From: Nevskia sp.
Lineage (GTDB): Bacteria; Pseudomonadota; Gammaproteobacteria; Nevskiales; Nevskiaceae
DNA length: 29,374 nucleotides
Direction: 5' to 3'
Assembly: GCA_023229645.1 (NCBI GenBank)
Contig: JALNYU010000032.1
Span: forward strand, 1 to 29,374
Made by a program: the position numbers and the translations under genes. Shown piece by piece: positions 9,422-17,463 of this stretch. The notes under the pieces are model-generated. The model had not been told where the DNA came from. It did not search any database and saw only the letters and a program-made list of their open reading frames with translations. Numbering within the stretch: position 1 is the stretch's first letter; each line of letters opens with the position of its first letter.

Positions 9422-9452
9422 CCGTCCGCCGCTCAAACCAAGCGGCGGACGG
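9422..9452 (-). terminator. Strong hairpin after the TldE-type gene
   Basis: A perfect 12-bp stem, CCGTCCGCCGCT at 9422-9433 and its complement at 9441-9452, with a 7-base loop. It lies 7 bases past the TldE-type stop and before the DUF4159 start. No clean T-run follows on the minus strand, so it could be an incomplete terminator or an RNA-stabilising stem that separates the TldD/E pair from the MoxR block. Confidence 0.6.
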
Positions 9453-9459
9453 TACCGCT

Positions 9460-10794
9460 TTATACTGCGTCGGAAAGCGAGGTGAAGGTGAAGTCGCGAA
9501 TCTTCAGCGGCGGAATCATCATGATGTAATTCGACTCGTTCGAGCTCACCCGTTCCGGCTTGCCGATCTCCTCGATGTTGTTGAGCATGATTATCGGCGA
9601 CTCGTTAAAACGGAAGTTCTTGATCGGATACTTGATCTCGCCATTTTCGACGTAGAACGTGCCGTCGCGCGTGAGTCCGGTCAGCAACACAGTCTGCGGA
9701 TCAACCATGCGGATGTACCAAGTCCGGGTTACCAACACACCTTTTTTCGTCGATTTGACCAAGTCCATCGTCGACTTGTCGCCGCCGATCATGATCAGAT
9801 TGCGTGGCTGGCCGACCGCCTTCTTGCCCTTGAGCTTGGCCCAGTAGCGCGAGTAATGCAGGTAGTCGATTTTGCCTTTGGTGATGATCGGCGTGCGCTC
9901 GCGCGGTAAGCCATCATCGTCCCACGGTACGACGGCAGCGATCGGATCGGCCGGGTCGGCGTACAGCGTTACGCGCTCATCGAATACCTTTTCGCCGATG
10001 CGATTGCCGCCGCCTTTCTTCGTCAAAAAGCTGCGGCCTTCATCGGCTTCACGGGCGTCGAAGCCGCGCATCATGAAGCCCATCAAACCGGCTGTCGCGG
10101 CCGGCTCCAAGATGACAGTGTACTTGCCCGGCTCCAGCGCTTTGGCATCAACCGATGCTTTGGCCTTGTCGATCGCGGTGCGGATTTCCCGCTTTGCATC
10201 AAACTGCGCGACATCGATAACGTTACGCGCGACCCAGCCGGAGCCGGTGCCGTCGTCGGTACGCACGGTGCAGGTGAAATCAACGTCGGTACTGGTTTGG
10301 TAGGCGAAATTGCCGTTGCTGTTCGCGGTTGCGAAGAAGCGCTGGCCATCGGTGAAAAAGCCGGCAGCGACGAGTTTTCCGGCTTTGCTCGGCATGATGC
10401 AGTCGGCCGCGACCTGCGCGCGGTACTCCGGCGTAATCGCCGCGGTCTTTTCCGAATACGTCGCGCTCTGCACGTACTTTTGCTTGCCAATGGCTGGCAC
10501 GAACTCGGGATTTTCTGGCGCCAGCTTGGCTAGATCTTCCGCACGACGCACCGCCTTGACCAGAGACTCATCATCAAACTCGTTGATCATTGCGGTGCCA
10601 ACACGCTTGCCGAACGCGACTTTCACAGTCAGCTCGCAGTCACTGACGATGGCGCTGGTCGAGACGCTATTCAGCGCGTAACGCACATTGCCTTCAATCC
10701 AGCCTTCCAACTGCGCGGTGCATTCGTTGGCCTTCGAGAGTTTGACCACCTTGGTCAAAATCGCCTTGGCCTGTTCTTCGGTAAAAATGCTCAT
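9460..10794 (-). CDS. TldE/PmbA-type subunit of a TldD/E-like protease
   Basis: A 444-aa protein of the TldD/PmbA family. It lacks the HExxxH zinc motif, which marks it as the non-catalytic TldE-like partner. Seen features include SNGNFAYQTSTDVDFTCTV, GWVARNVIDV, the Gly-rich stretch GFMMRGFDAREADEGRSF, and LLTGLTRDGTFYVENGEI near the C-terminus. The known E. coli complex degrades unfolded peptides and finishes some peptide antibiotics such as microcin B17. The ribosome site GAGG precedes the ATG at 10794. The gene follows its TldD partner by 26 bases. No signal peptide is seen, unlike its partner. Confidence 0.88.
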   Translation of the reverse strand: MSIFTEEQAKAILTKVVKLSKANECTAQLEGWIEGNVRYALNSVSTSAIVSDCELTVKVAFGKRVGTAMINEFDDESLVKAVRRAEDLAKLAPENPEFVPAIGKQKYVQSATYSEKTAAITPEYRAQVAADCIMPSKAGKLVAAGFFTDGQRFFATANSNGNFAYQTSTDVDFTCTVRTDDGTGSGWVARNVIDVAQFDAKREIRTAIDKAKASVDAKALEPGKYTVILEPAATAGLMGFMMRGFDAREADEGRSFLTKKGGGNRIGEKVFDERVTLYADPADPIAAVVPWDDDGLPRERTPIITKGKIDYLHYSRYWAKLKGKKAVGQPRNLIMIGGDKSTMDLVKSTKKGVLVTRTWYIRMVDPQTVLLTGLTRDGTFYVENGEIKYPIKNFRFNESPIIMLNNIEEIGKPERVSSNESNYIMMIPPLKIRDFTFTSLSDAV

Positions 10795-10820
10795 CTGGGT
10801 TTGTCCTCGAATTAGTTCGA

Positions 10821-12455
10821 TCAGCCGAGGCTGCGCGCAGTGTTGATGACATTGACGCCGTTAAAGCGCGTCGTCGCCGAGCCGTGCGAAACGGCTGACA
10901 CCTGCTGCGGCTGGCCTTTGCCGTCAAAGAACGAGCCGCCGAAGCGGTAATCGCTTTCGTCGCAAATTGCGGCGCAGGCATTCCAGAATTCGGGCGTGCG
11001 CATCTGGTACGCCACGTCTTCGATTTGCTCGGTGATCTTGCCGTCTTTGATCTCGTAGAACAGCTGGCCGCCAAACTGCGCGTTGTAGCGCTGTTGGTCG
11101 ATCGAGAACGAGCCATTGCCAATGATGTAAATACCGTTTTCGACGCCTTTGACCATATCGGCGACTGAAAGCTTTTCCTTGCCCGGCGTCAGCGACACGT
11201 TGGCCATGCGTTGGAACTGCACGTTAGACCAGGAATCGGCGTAGCAGCAGCCTTGTGACTCCTTCTCGCCAATGATGTGGACTTGATCCCGTATCGCCTG
11301 ATAGTTAACGAAAACGCCGTCTTTAATCAGGTCCCAGCGTTTGGTTTTCACGCCTTCGTCGTCGTAGCCCACGGCGCCAAGCGTGCCGGGCTGCACTTTG
11401 TCGGCAAAAATTGTGACTTTATCGCTGCCATATTTGAAGTCTTTTGCTTTCCACTTGTCGAGCGTGACGAAGCTGGTACCGGCGAAGTTGGCTTCGTAGC
11501 CGAGCGCGCGGTCGAGTTCGGTCGGATGGCCAACTGATTCGTGGATCGTCAACCACAGATGCGAAGGATCGAGCACCAAATCGTATTTGCCGGGCTTCAC
11601 CGAACGCGCCGTGAGCTTGGCACGCGCTTGCTTGGCCGCCGCAACGGCGTCTTCCTTCATATCGTAGGAACTGGAATAGGCGATGGCGCCACCGGGCAGC
11701 GCGATTTTGCCGGCCGCTTTGCCGTCCAGATATTCGTAACCGAGGCCGGACGGCGCCGAAAGGCCGTCGCGCGTGCGGAACTTGCCGGTTTTCTTATCGA
11801 TGGCGGTGACCTGCATCGGCGCCCAGATCCGGTGCACGTCTTGGTCGATGTAAGAACCGTCGGTCGATGCGAAATATTTTTGCTCGTTGACTAAGAACAG
11901 CACAGAGCGAATGAAGTCTGCCCCGGCTTTCAGCGCGGCATTATTGACGCCGAGCAGCAGATCAACTTTGTCTTTGATCGGCACCGTCATTGAATTCTTC
12001 TGAATTGGCGTCGCCCAAGACACTTCGCCGACGCCCTTCACCGCCGCCAGTTGCACCGGCGTTGACTGAAACTTGGAATTTGCTTTGGCAATGGCCGTGG
12101 CTTGCACGGCCGCTTTGGCGATCGCATCCTCTGACATATCGCTAGTCGCCGCGAAGCCCCAGGTGCCGTTTGCGATAACGCGAACGCCGATGCCGGTAGA
12201 TTCGGTGTTGACGACGTTTTCGACCTTCGTTTCGCGGGTAATCACAAACTGCCGCAGATAGCGGCCAATGCGCACGTCGCAGTAGCTAGCGCCGGCCTTG
12301 GTCGCGGCGTTCAGCGCAATATCGGCCAACTTTTTCTTCAACGCCACGTCAACTTTAGTTGTCAGCGCTTCTGCAGCTATCGCATGGCCATAAATCGGCA
12401 GGATCAGACCGCCAACGCTGGCGCTGGCGGTTTTCAAAAAATCTCGTCTATCCAT
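10821..12455 (-). CDS. TldD-type metalloprotease with a twin-arginine-like signal
   Basis: A 544-aa TldD family protein with the zinc site HESVGH (about residue 316), followed by ELDRALGYE. The N-terminus reads MDRRDFLKTASASVGGLI, a twin-arginine (Tat) type signal with RRDFLK and a hydrophobic stretch ending near AIAAE. Classical TldD has no such signal, so this copy may act in the periplasm. I start at the ATG at 12455: it gives the signal and has GGAG about 10 bases upstream. The longer frame adds unlikely residues. It is paired with the TldE-like gene downstream, which has no visible signal; export as a folded heterodimer through Tat would explain that. Confidence 0.9.
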   Translation of the reverse strand: MDRRDFLKTASASVGGLILPIYGHAIAAEALTTKVDVALKKKLADIALNAATKAGASYCDVRIGRYLRQFVITRETKVENVVNTESTGIGVRVIANGTWGFAATSDMSEDAIAKAAVQATAIAKANSKFQSTPVQLAAVKGVGEVSWATPIQKNSMTVPIKDKVDLLLGVNNAALKAGADFIRSVLFLVNEQKYFASTDGSYIDQDVHRIWAPMQVTAIDKKTGKFRTRDGLSAPSGLGYEYLDGKAAGKIALPGGAIAYSSSYDMKEDAVAAAKQARAKLTARSVKPGKYDLVLDPSHLWLTIHESVGHPTELDRALGYEANFAGTSFVTLDKWKAKDFKYGSDKVTIFADKVQPGTLGAVGYDDEGVKTKRWDLIKDGVFVNYQAIRDQVHIIGEKESQGCCYADSWSNVQFQRMANVSLTPGKEKLSVADMVKGVENGIYIIGNGSFSIDQQRYNAQFGGQLFYEIKDGKITEQIEDVAYQMRTPEFWNACAAICDESDYRFGGSFFDGKGQPQQVSAVSHGSATTRFNGVNVINTARSLG

Positions 12456-12502
12456 CCGGGGGTCTCCGTTCGGACTGGTGGTTCGGTTGGGGATCGGCAG
12501 GG

Positions 12503-12524
12503 CCGAGTCCGTAAGCGGACTCGG
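12503..12524. other. Perfect short hairpin upstream of tldD-like gene
   Basis: A 9-bp perfect stem CCGAGTCCG / CGGACTCGG with a TAAG loop. It lies between the GNAT gene and the TldD-like gene and has no T-run on either side. It could be a terminator remnant, a leader structure or a protein site. The rest of the 238-base gap (12456-12693) shows nothing else that I can name. Confidence 0.45.
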
Positions 12525-12693
12525 AGCCATGTGTTAGGACGCCGACGATTTCAAAAAGGTTTATAGCAGCACGAAACATACCGCGAACGCGGCGATTTTG
12601 CCGCTCGAAGCGCGAGCTTGGACGCTCGCGAGGCGCGCGGACATCGCTAGGCCGTCAATCCCGCAATGCGCGCGCAGCCCAGGTGCGCGTTGC

Positions 12694-13200
12694 TCAGGGA
12701 TGCCGGCGACGCATGGCCCGATACGGCGGGGATTCAGAAACGGCTTCAAATCCGAGACGCTGGTAGAGGCGCCCTGCCGGGCTGTCGATCAGCACGTGCA
12801 GTTCCATATCCCAGCCCTGGCCCTTGGCGTCGGCGATCAAGCCCCGCAATAGTCCGCTGCCAGCGCCGTTGCCACGCGCCGACGCAACTAGGGCAATATC
12901 GATCATATGCAGCGCTGGCGGCCCGAACGCCAGCGCCAAATGCCCGATGGGATGATCTGAAGCGTCGATCAACAACGCGAACCAACGACCGTCAACGGCG
13001 CGGTAGCTCGCGTAACGGGCGCAAAATTGTTGCGTCAGCAGCAACTGCTGCTGCGGTTCGGGCAGGAACCCGAACTCCTGCGCTCGGTCCTCGCAGTACA
13101 AGCGCCGGAGAAAGTCGAAATCGTCGGCGACTTCCTCACGCAGCGACCAGCCCAGCTCACCAGCCGCAGCGTGCAGCTGCGGCAGCATCGTCTGGCTCAC
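12694..13200 (-). CDS. GNAT family N-acetyltransferase
   Basis: A 168-aa protein with the GNAT fold: DIALVASARGNGAGSGLL carries the acetyl-CoA binding pattern (R/QxxGxG/A, here RGNGAG), preceded by the beta-strand FGPPALHMID, and it ends with LYQRLGFEAV, the typical C-terminal motif. The substrate is unknown. The start is a GTG at 13200 that overlaps the stop of the upstream tail-collar gene as GTGA, so the two are translationally coupled. Its presence in the collar-protein operon suggests it acts on those proteins or on the product of the neighbouring locus; this is inference. Confidence 0.85.
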   Translation of the reverse strand: MSQTMLPQLHAAAGELGWSLREEVADDFDFLRRLYCEDRAQEFGFLPEPQQQLLLTQQFCARYASYRAVDGRWFALLIDASDHPIGHLALAFGPPALHMIDIALVASARGNGAGSGLLRGLIADAKGQGWDMELHVLIDSPAGRLYQRLGFEAVSESPPYRAMRRRHP

Positions 13201-13754
13201 GGATGCTGTGGGAATACCCCTTCATAGGCGATACAGAAGTTCAGAGCCAGATACGGCTGCTGGTTCGGATGCGGCGTCGTACTACCGGTGACACCGATAG
13301 TCTGCGGCGCCATCACCGTATCCGGCACGTCGGTCGTGCTGTAGACCGCCGCCGTCTGGGGCTGACCCGCGACCATCGTCACGCCGCGACTCAACATCGC
13401 CGTGCTGCCCGGCCCGGCCGTTTCCCCTGCCGGCGTCCGTGAGACGAAGCCATCCAATGGGTGTGTATGCTGCGGCATTTCCGCTTGTAACAACGTGACG
13501 CTGCTGACGCCAACAATCTCGCCCAGTACACGCGGTGACAATCCCGGCCCGTCGCCAGTTCCCATCACCGTCGAGTTGTTCAGATTCGGCAACGCGAAAT
13601 TGCTCTGACCATTCCCGCCATAGGTCGTGCCCAGGATCGCGAACAGCGCTTGAAACTGGCTGATCGGCAGCAGTCCTCCACTGCAGCTCAACCAGCCAGT
13701 CGGCGCGAAGTTGAAGCCGAATGCCCGGATTTCACCAATATAGGGGTCTGCCAT
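13197..13754 (-). CDS. MdpB-type phage-tail-collar domain protein (copy 3)
   Basis: A 185-aa protein opening with the tail-collar (microcystin-dependent protein, MdpB) pattern: YIGEIRAFGFNFAPTGWLSC, then FALPNLNNSTVMGTGDGPGL, LLQAEMPQHTHPL and the final LNFCIAYEGVFP. The family shares the fold of phage short tail-fibre collars, but it also occurs outside prophages as sets of two to four small genes, as here. A ribosome site AAGGAG lies about 8 bases before the ATG. It is third in the order of transcription of three related genes and overlaps the GNAT gene. Confidence 0.9.
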   Translation of the reverse strand: MADPYIGEIRAFGFNFAPTGWLSCSGGLLPISQFQALFAILGTTYGGNGQSNFALPNLNNSTVMGTGDGPGLSPRVLGEIVGVSSVTLLQAEMPQHTHPLDGFVSRTPAGETAGPGSTAMLSRGVTMVAGQPQTAAVYSTTDVPDTVMAPQTIGVTGSTTPHPNQQPYLALNFCIAYEGVFPQHP

Positions 13755-13773
13755 CGTCGTGCTCCTTCGTGGT

Positions 13774-14316
13774 TCAAGACTGACTGGGGAAGATGCCGTA
13801 GAGCGCGATGATGTAGCTCAGCGCCACCGTCGGCATCATGTTTTCATGCGGGAATCCGGCACCACTAATTCCGACCGAATGCGAGTCGAGAACAGCAGTG
13901 ACGCCCGCGCTACCAACTGCAGAATAAAACAGCTGCGTGTTGCCGCCAGCCGGTACCGCCGTCGCGACGACATTGCCAGTCGGCAGGTTCGCAGTTGCGT
14001 CGGCGCTACTGGCGTAATAGGGGTGGCTGTGCGCCGGCATCTCCGCCTGCAGCAGCGTGACGTTTTCGGCGCCGAATAACTGGCCAAGAACCCGACTCGT
14101 CAATCCGGGCCCCTGCCCCTGACTCATGCCAACTCGTCCGCGCAGATCAGGCAGTCCAAACGTCGTGGTGCCATTGCCACCATAAGTGGTACCGATCAGA
14201 GCGAACAGCGTCTCGTATTCGCTGATCGACTGCAGCGAGCCATCGCAGAAATGCCAGCCGACCGGCGCAAAATTACCCGCAAATGGACGGATCTCTCCCA
14301 CGAAAGGGGTACTCAT
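13774..14316 (-). CDS. MdpB-type phage-tail-collar domain protein (copy 2)
   Basis: A 180-aa paralogue of the flanking genes: FVGEIRPFAGNFAPVGWHFC, LIGTTYGGNGTTTFGLPDLR, LLQAEMPAHSHPYY and the final ALSYIIALYGIFPS. A strong ribosome site AGGAGG stands 6 bases before the ATG at 14316. The three proteins share beginnings and ends but differ in the middle, as expected for a surface-exposed variable part. No phage structural genes lie nearby. Confidence 0.92.
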   Translation of the reverse strand: MSTPFVGEIRPFAGNFAPVGWHFCDGSLQSISEYETLFALIGTTYGGNGTTTFGLPDLRGRVGMSQGQGPGLTSRVLGQLFGAENVTLLQAEMPAHSHPYYASSADATANLPTGNVVATAVPAGGNTQLFYSAVGSAGVTAVLDSHSVGISGAGFPHENMMPTVALSYIIALYGIFPSQS

Positions 14317-14352
14317 TGGAGCCTCCTGAATTTCGGTCTGAGGCCGGCGCGC

Positions 14353-14859
14353 TTACGAGCGGGACGGATAAATGCCCTGCAGGGCGATGCAGTAGTTGAT
14401 CACCAGCGACGGCTGCATATTTTGATGCGACTGACCACCGCCAGCAGGATTAATCGATTCCGGCGCAATCGCGGTCAATTGCGTAGGCGGCCCGTAGATT
14501 GGGAACGTCGACCCTGTTTGCGCCAGCAAACCACTGGCTGGCGCAGGGGAATTAGCGGCTAGTACGGTTGCCACCGCGGGGTGGGTATGCCCGGGCAGCT
14601 CAGCAATGTTCAGGGTGACGGTTTCTTGACCGCCCGCCAGTCCCACGTCCGTGCTGAGATTTGCCGCCCCCGTTGGCGTGCGTCCCCGTAGATCTGGCAG
14701 GCCGAACGTTCGAACGCCGTCGCCTCCAAAGCGGGTGCCGAGCAAAGCAAAAAGCGCGGAATTCTGTGCAATCGGCAACAATTGCCCGCTGCACGGGGCC
14801 CATCCCTTTGGAATGAGGCCAAACGAAAACGCGCGAATCTCTCCCAAGAAAGGATCCAA
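14353..14859 (-). CDS. MdpB-type phage-tail-collar domain protein (copy 1)
   Basis: A 168-aa collar protein: FLGEIRAFSFGLIPKGWAPC, LLGTRFGGDGVRTFGLPDLR, LNIAELPGHTHPAV and the final VINYCIALQGIYPS. The start is decided by the ribosome site: AGGAGG lies about 6 bases before a TTG at 14859, whereas the upstream GTG at 14877 would place this site inside the coding region. The copies then begin at almost the same point. It is the first gene of the minus-strand unit and faces the lasso precursor across a 275-base divergent gap. Confidence 0.9.
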   Translation of the reverse strand: MDPFLGEIRAFSFGLIPKGWAPCSGQLLPIAQNSALFALLGTRFGGDGVRTFGLPDLRGRTPTGAANLSTDVGLAGGQETVTLNIAELPGHTHPAVATVLAANSPAPASGLLAQTGSTFPIYGPPTQLTAIAPESINPAGGGQSHQNMQPSLVINYCIALQGIYPSRS

Positions 14860-15065
14860 GACGCACCTCCTTTTCACGCCTGCGGCGCCACAGCACCTTA
14901 TTTGAACGGATGCCCGCCTTGCGACAAGCTACAGACAACCGCCCCCCGTTTTCTGGCCGTCATCATCCAGCGCGTTCGGCGGATTTGCAAGCCGATATCT
15001 GAATACCGCTCAGCGGCAGTCGATGCCACTGATCCAAGTCAATTGCATCAATGGCAATCCTTTCT

Positions 15066-15094
15066 ACTATTTTCAATTCGCTTTCCTCTACAAT
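15066..15094 (+). promoter_or_regulatory. Possible promoter of the lasso precursor
   Basis: TACAAT at 15089-15094 is a good -10 box about 40 bases before the precursor start. The -35 position holds only a weak match (ACTATT). The AT-rich tract 15058-15095 stands out from its GC-rich surroundings. The whole gap 14860-15133 must carry divergent promoters for the collar-protein genes and the precursor; I see no clear box for the minus strand. Confidence 0.35.
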
Positions 15095-15133
15095 GGAGAG
15101 CAGGTTCTTGATGGCCGACATAGGGAGATTGCA

Positions 15134-15289
15134 ATGCAAAATTTCGAGACCAAGAATTTGGAATCCGATGGCACCGCCGACTCGCGGCCGGTCTGGCAAA
15201 CACCAGAGATGACTGTTGCTGAAGTCAACACACTGACTCGCACCGCTGGCTTCACCACTTTCGACGCACCGACCTCTTTCGGCTCATAA
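15134..15289 (+). CDS. Lasso peptide precursor (A gene)
   Basis: A 51-aa peptide with a GGGAG ribosome site 7 bases before its ATG. The leader carries the B1 recognition pattern in a variant form: WQTPEM at residues 21-26 stands for the usual YxxPxL. The core lies at the end: TAGFTTFDAPTSFGS (37-51). If cutting follows the usual Thr at position -2 (T35-R36), the core begins at T37 and Asp44 closes an 8-residue ring. If it begins at A38 the ring has 7 residues. A Gly39 start would give an impossible 6-residue ring. The last residue is Ser, the target of the lasso kinases known from paeninodin, and a kinase gene is present. The cyclase gene follows on the same strand. Confidence 0.8.
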   Translation: MQNFETKNLESDGTADSRPVWQTPEMTVAEVNTLTRTAGFTTFDAPTSFGS

Positions 15290-15341
15290 GCTGAGGCTGC
15301 AGCTGAGGCTGCGTCACCGACTTAAGGCGACCACCACGCGC

Positions 15342-15360
15342 AACGCGGCCGGGGCGCGTT
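15342..15360 (+). terminator. Hairpin between precursor and cyclase genes
   Basis: AACGCG (15342-15347) and CGCGTT (15355-15360) form a GC-rich stem around a 7-base loop in the gap after the precursor stop. No T-run follows. In lasso operons such a stem often protects the short precursor mRNA or attenuates read-through to the enzymes. Just before it, 15292-15315 holds two near-identical 12-base units, GCTGAGGCTGCA and GCTGAGGCTGCG. Confidence 0.35.
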
Positions 15361-15516
15361 GAATTAATCGCCGAATAGGCGTGGCCCAGCACGCTTTTTG
15401 TCGGGTAGATTTGACGCTGCGAGACGGTCTGAGCCCAACTAACGGCAGCGACGATGGTCGCGGCTCCCGAGGTGGCGCAATATCGGGAAGATGCGGACAG
15501 CACCAGAGGACATCAG

Positions 15517-17421
15517 TTGCACGGATTCGCAGGCATCGTCAATTTTAGCGTCGGCGTCACGGCGACAGCGGAAGTAGATACTGACAGCCTGCATCGGGCG
15601 TTATCCGGAGCGGGCTATCACTCGGTCGAAACCCGCAGCAAGTCTGACGCCGTGTTTGCTGTGGCTACCGAAGCCTGGGCACGTGGCGGTCGCGGAACGG
15701 CGGCGCTGGCGAACGACGGGGAGCAGTTCGCCGCCTTCATCGGCCGCCTCGACAACGCCGGCGAGCTCGCCTCCACCCTCGGCCAGCCGCTGGACTCAGA
15801 CGCCGGAGCGCTCGTCACCGGCGCGCATCGACGCTGGCGTGAAGAAGCGCCCGCTCGATTACTCGGGGATTTCGCATACGCCGTCTGGGACGCGCGCGAA
15901 CGCACGCTATGCCTGACGCGCGACATCGGCGGCTGGCATGCGCTGTACTATCTGCTCCGGGCCGATCGCATCGTTTTTGCAGACTCGCTGCCCGTCCTGC
16001 TCGCACTCGCGCCCGAGACGCGGCAGCTCGATCCCCAGGTGCTGGCTGATCTGTTGATCGATGGCCTGCCGCCCGCCGACCGCACGATCTGGCGCGATGT
16101 CCAAGCCGTGGCGCCAGCAAGCAGCGTACGCATCGGGCGCGGAAGCACTGTGTCGCGGCGCTACTGGCAATTGCCGCAAACCAGTCTGCGCTATTCGCGC
16201 GATGATGATTACGTCGACGCCGCCAGGGCCCTGCTTGATGAAGCGGTTCGTTGCCGCCTGCCCGCGACCGGCCCGATCGGCATCGCGCTTAGCGGCGGCC
16301 TCGATAGCGCCGGCCTCGCCGCAACCATCGCAGCGCTCGCTCCGAACACCGTACTGCTCGGCTTCACTGGCGTACCGGCTCCCGGCGCCGTGCTGCCGCA
16401 GTCCCCGCACCAGTACAACGACGAAACTCCGTACGTCCGGATGCTGAGCGAGCGCATTCCATCGCTGCGTTCCATTGAGGCTTGGAGCGCCCTCGACGCT
16501 GAGGATGCGATCAACGAGGCAATTATCCACCTCGCCGGCATGCCGTTGAACAACACCTTGAACGCAGCGTGGCTCAGCCCCGCCTACGAAGCGGCGACAC
16601 AACATGGCGTCGGCACCGTGCTGACCGGAGGTTTTGGCAACATCACGCTCAGTTACGATGGCCAGTCGCTGCTGCCGGCGCTGCTGGATCAAGGTGCGCT
16701 GATCCGGTTTGCCGTTGAGTACGCGGCGCTTGCCCGCAGCGACACCCATCGTGGCTGGGACATCGCCCGTGCCGCCTTTGCAAGCAGTCGTCGCTTCAGC
16801 CATTACCGGCGAATGCGCCGCGACCCAACACTGTGGCCACGCCAGCGCCTGCAACGCGCCTACCTGAACAGCGAGTTCGTCGAGTCATCGGCCTGGCTGC
16901 CCTACCAGCTCGATGCCGGCGCGCCGATCCCGACTGGCGGCAGTGACCACCGCGAATGGCACATCGGCCGCAGTCAGCGTCAACGTCATCTGCACGGTCC
17001 GCTGCAGCGCTACTGGCGGGCCGAGTTCACACCGCCGCTGGCGGACCAGCGCCTGATCGAGTTCTGCCTGTCGATTCCGCTGCAGCAATATCTGCGCAAT
17101 GGCCAAACGCGGCACCTCGCGCGGCGGGTGCTGTCAGACCGGCTACCCGCCGCGATTGTCAACAATCGGCTGCGTGGACGGCAATGTCCCGAGGCCGTGC
17201 AGCGAGTCATTGCGCAGGCACCGCGCTACCAGGCCGAACTCGAGCGACACGCCAAATCTCCGCTGGTTCGACATTGTCTGGACCTAGCGAAAATGCGAGC
17301 CCATCTACGACACATCGGCACCGCGACGGCAGCCGAAATCAATCGTGTCCAGCACCTCCACCGAGCCCTGCAGCACGCGCGCTTTCTCGACTATCTGGCG
17401 CAACGCGGCGCGACACTCTAG
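15517..17421 (+). CDS. Lasso peptide cyclase (asparagine synthase homologue, C protein)
   Basis: A protein of about 634 aa in two domains. The N-terminal part (HGFAGIVNFSVG) is a class II glutamine-amidotransferase-like domain without the catalytic Cys at residue 2, as is normal for lasso cyclases, which do not use glutamine. The C-terminal part has the ATP pyrophosphatase loop IALSGGLDSAGLA that adenylates the Asp or Glu side chain before ring closure. I choose a TTG start at 15517 because AGAGGA lies 6 bases upstream and the protein then begins at the conserved GFAGI. An ATG at 15454 would add 21 residues without a ribosome site. It ends 42 bases before the convergent sulfotransferase gene. 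Confidence 0.9.
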   Translation: MHGFAGIVNFSVGVTATAEVDTDSLHRALSGAGYHSVETRSKSDAVFAVATEAWARGGRGTAALANDGEQFAAFIGRLDNAGELASTLGQPLDSDAGALVTGAHRRWREEAPARLLGDFAYAVWDARERTLCLTRDIGGWHALYYLLRADRIVFADSLPVLLALAPETRQLDPQVLADLLIDGLPPADRTIWRDVQAVAPASSVRIGRGSTVSRRYWQLPQTSLRYSRDDDYVDAARALLDEAVRCRLPATGPIGIALSGGLDSAGLAATIAALAPNTVLLGFTGVPAPGAVLPQSPHQYNDETPYVRMLSERIPSLRSIEAWSALDAEDAINEAIIHLAGMPLNNTLNAAWLSPAYEAATQHGVGTVLTGGFGNITLSYDGQSLLPALLDQGALIRFAVEYAALARSDTHRGWDIARAAFASSRRFSHYRRMRRDPTLWPRQRLQRAYLNSEFVESSAWLPYQLDAGAPIPTGGSDHREWHIGRSQRQRHLHGPLQRYWRAEFTPPLADQRLIEFCLSIPLQQYLRNGQTRHLARRVLSDRLPAAIVNNRLRGRQCPEAVQRVIAQAPRYQAELERHAKSPLVRHCLDLAKMRAHLRHIGTATAAEINRVQHLHRALQHARFLDYLAQRGATL

Positions 17422-17463
17422 CGTCCTGCTGGCAAGGCGAAAGCGGTGCCGCCGCTTCGTCCA

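Noticed and set aside
9460..12455. TldD/E as the processing protease of the lasso peptide
   Set aside because: The lasso locus has its own B2 peptidase; TldD/E lies in another transcription unit about 3 kb away and TldD seems exported.
13197..14859. Prophage remnant because of tail-collar domains
   Set aside because: Only collar-type proteins are present, as a set of three with no capsid, tail tube, lysis or integrase genes; such MdpB sets are common outside phages.
15907..16854. Long minus-strand reading frame of 315 codons inside the cyclase gene
   Set aside because: It mirrors the codon pattern of a GC-rich gene on the other strand and has no family motif; the plus-strand frame has clear cyclase motifs.
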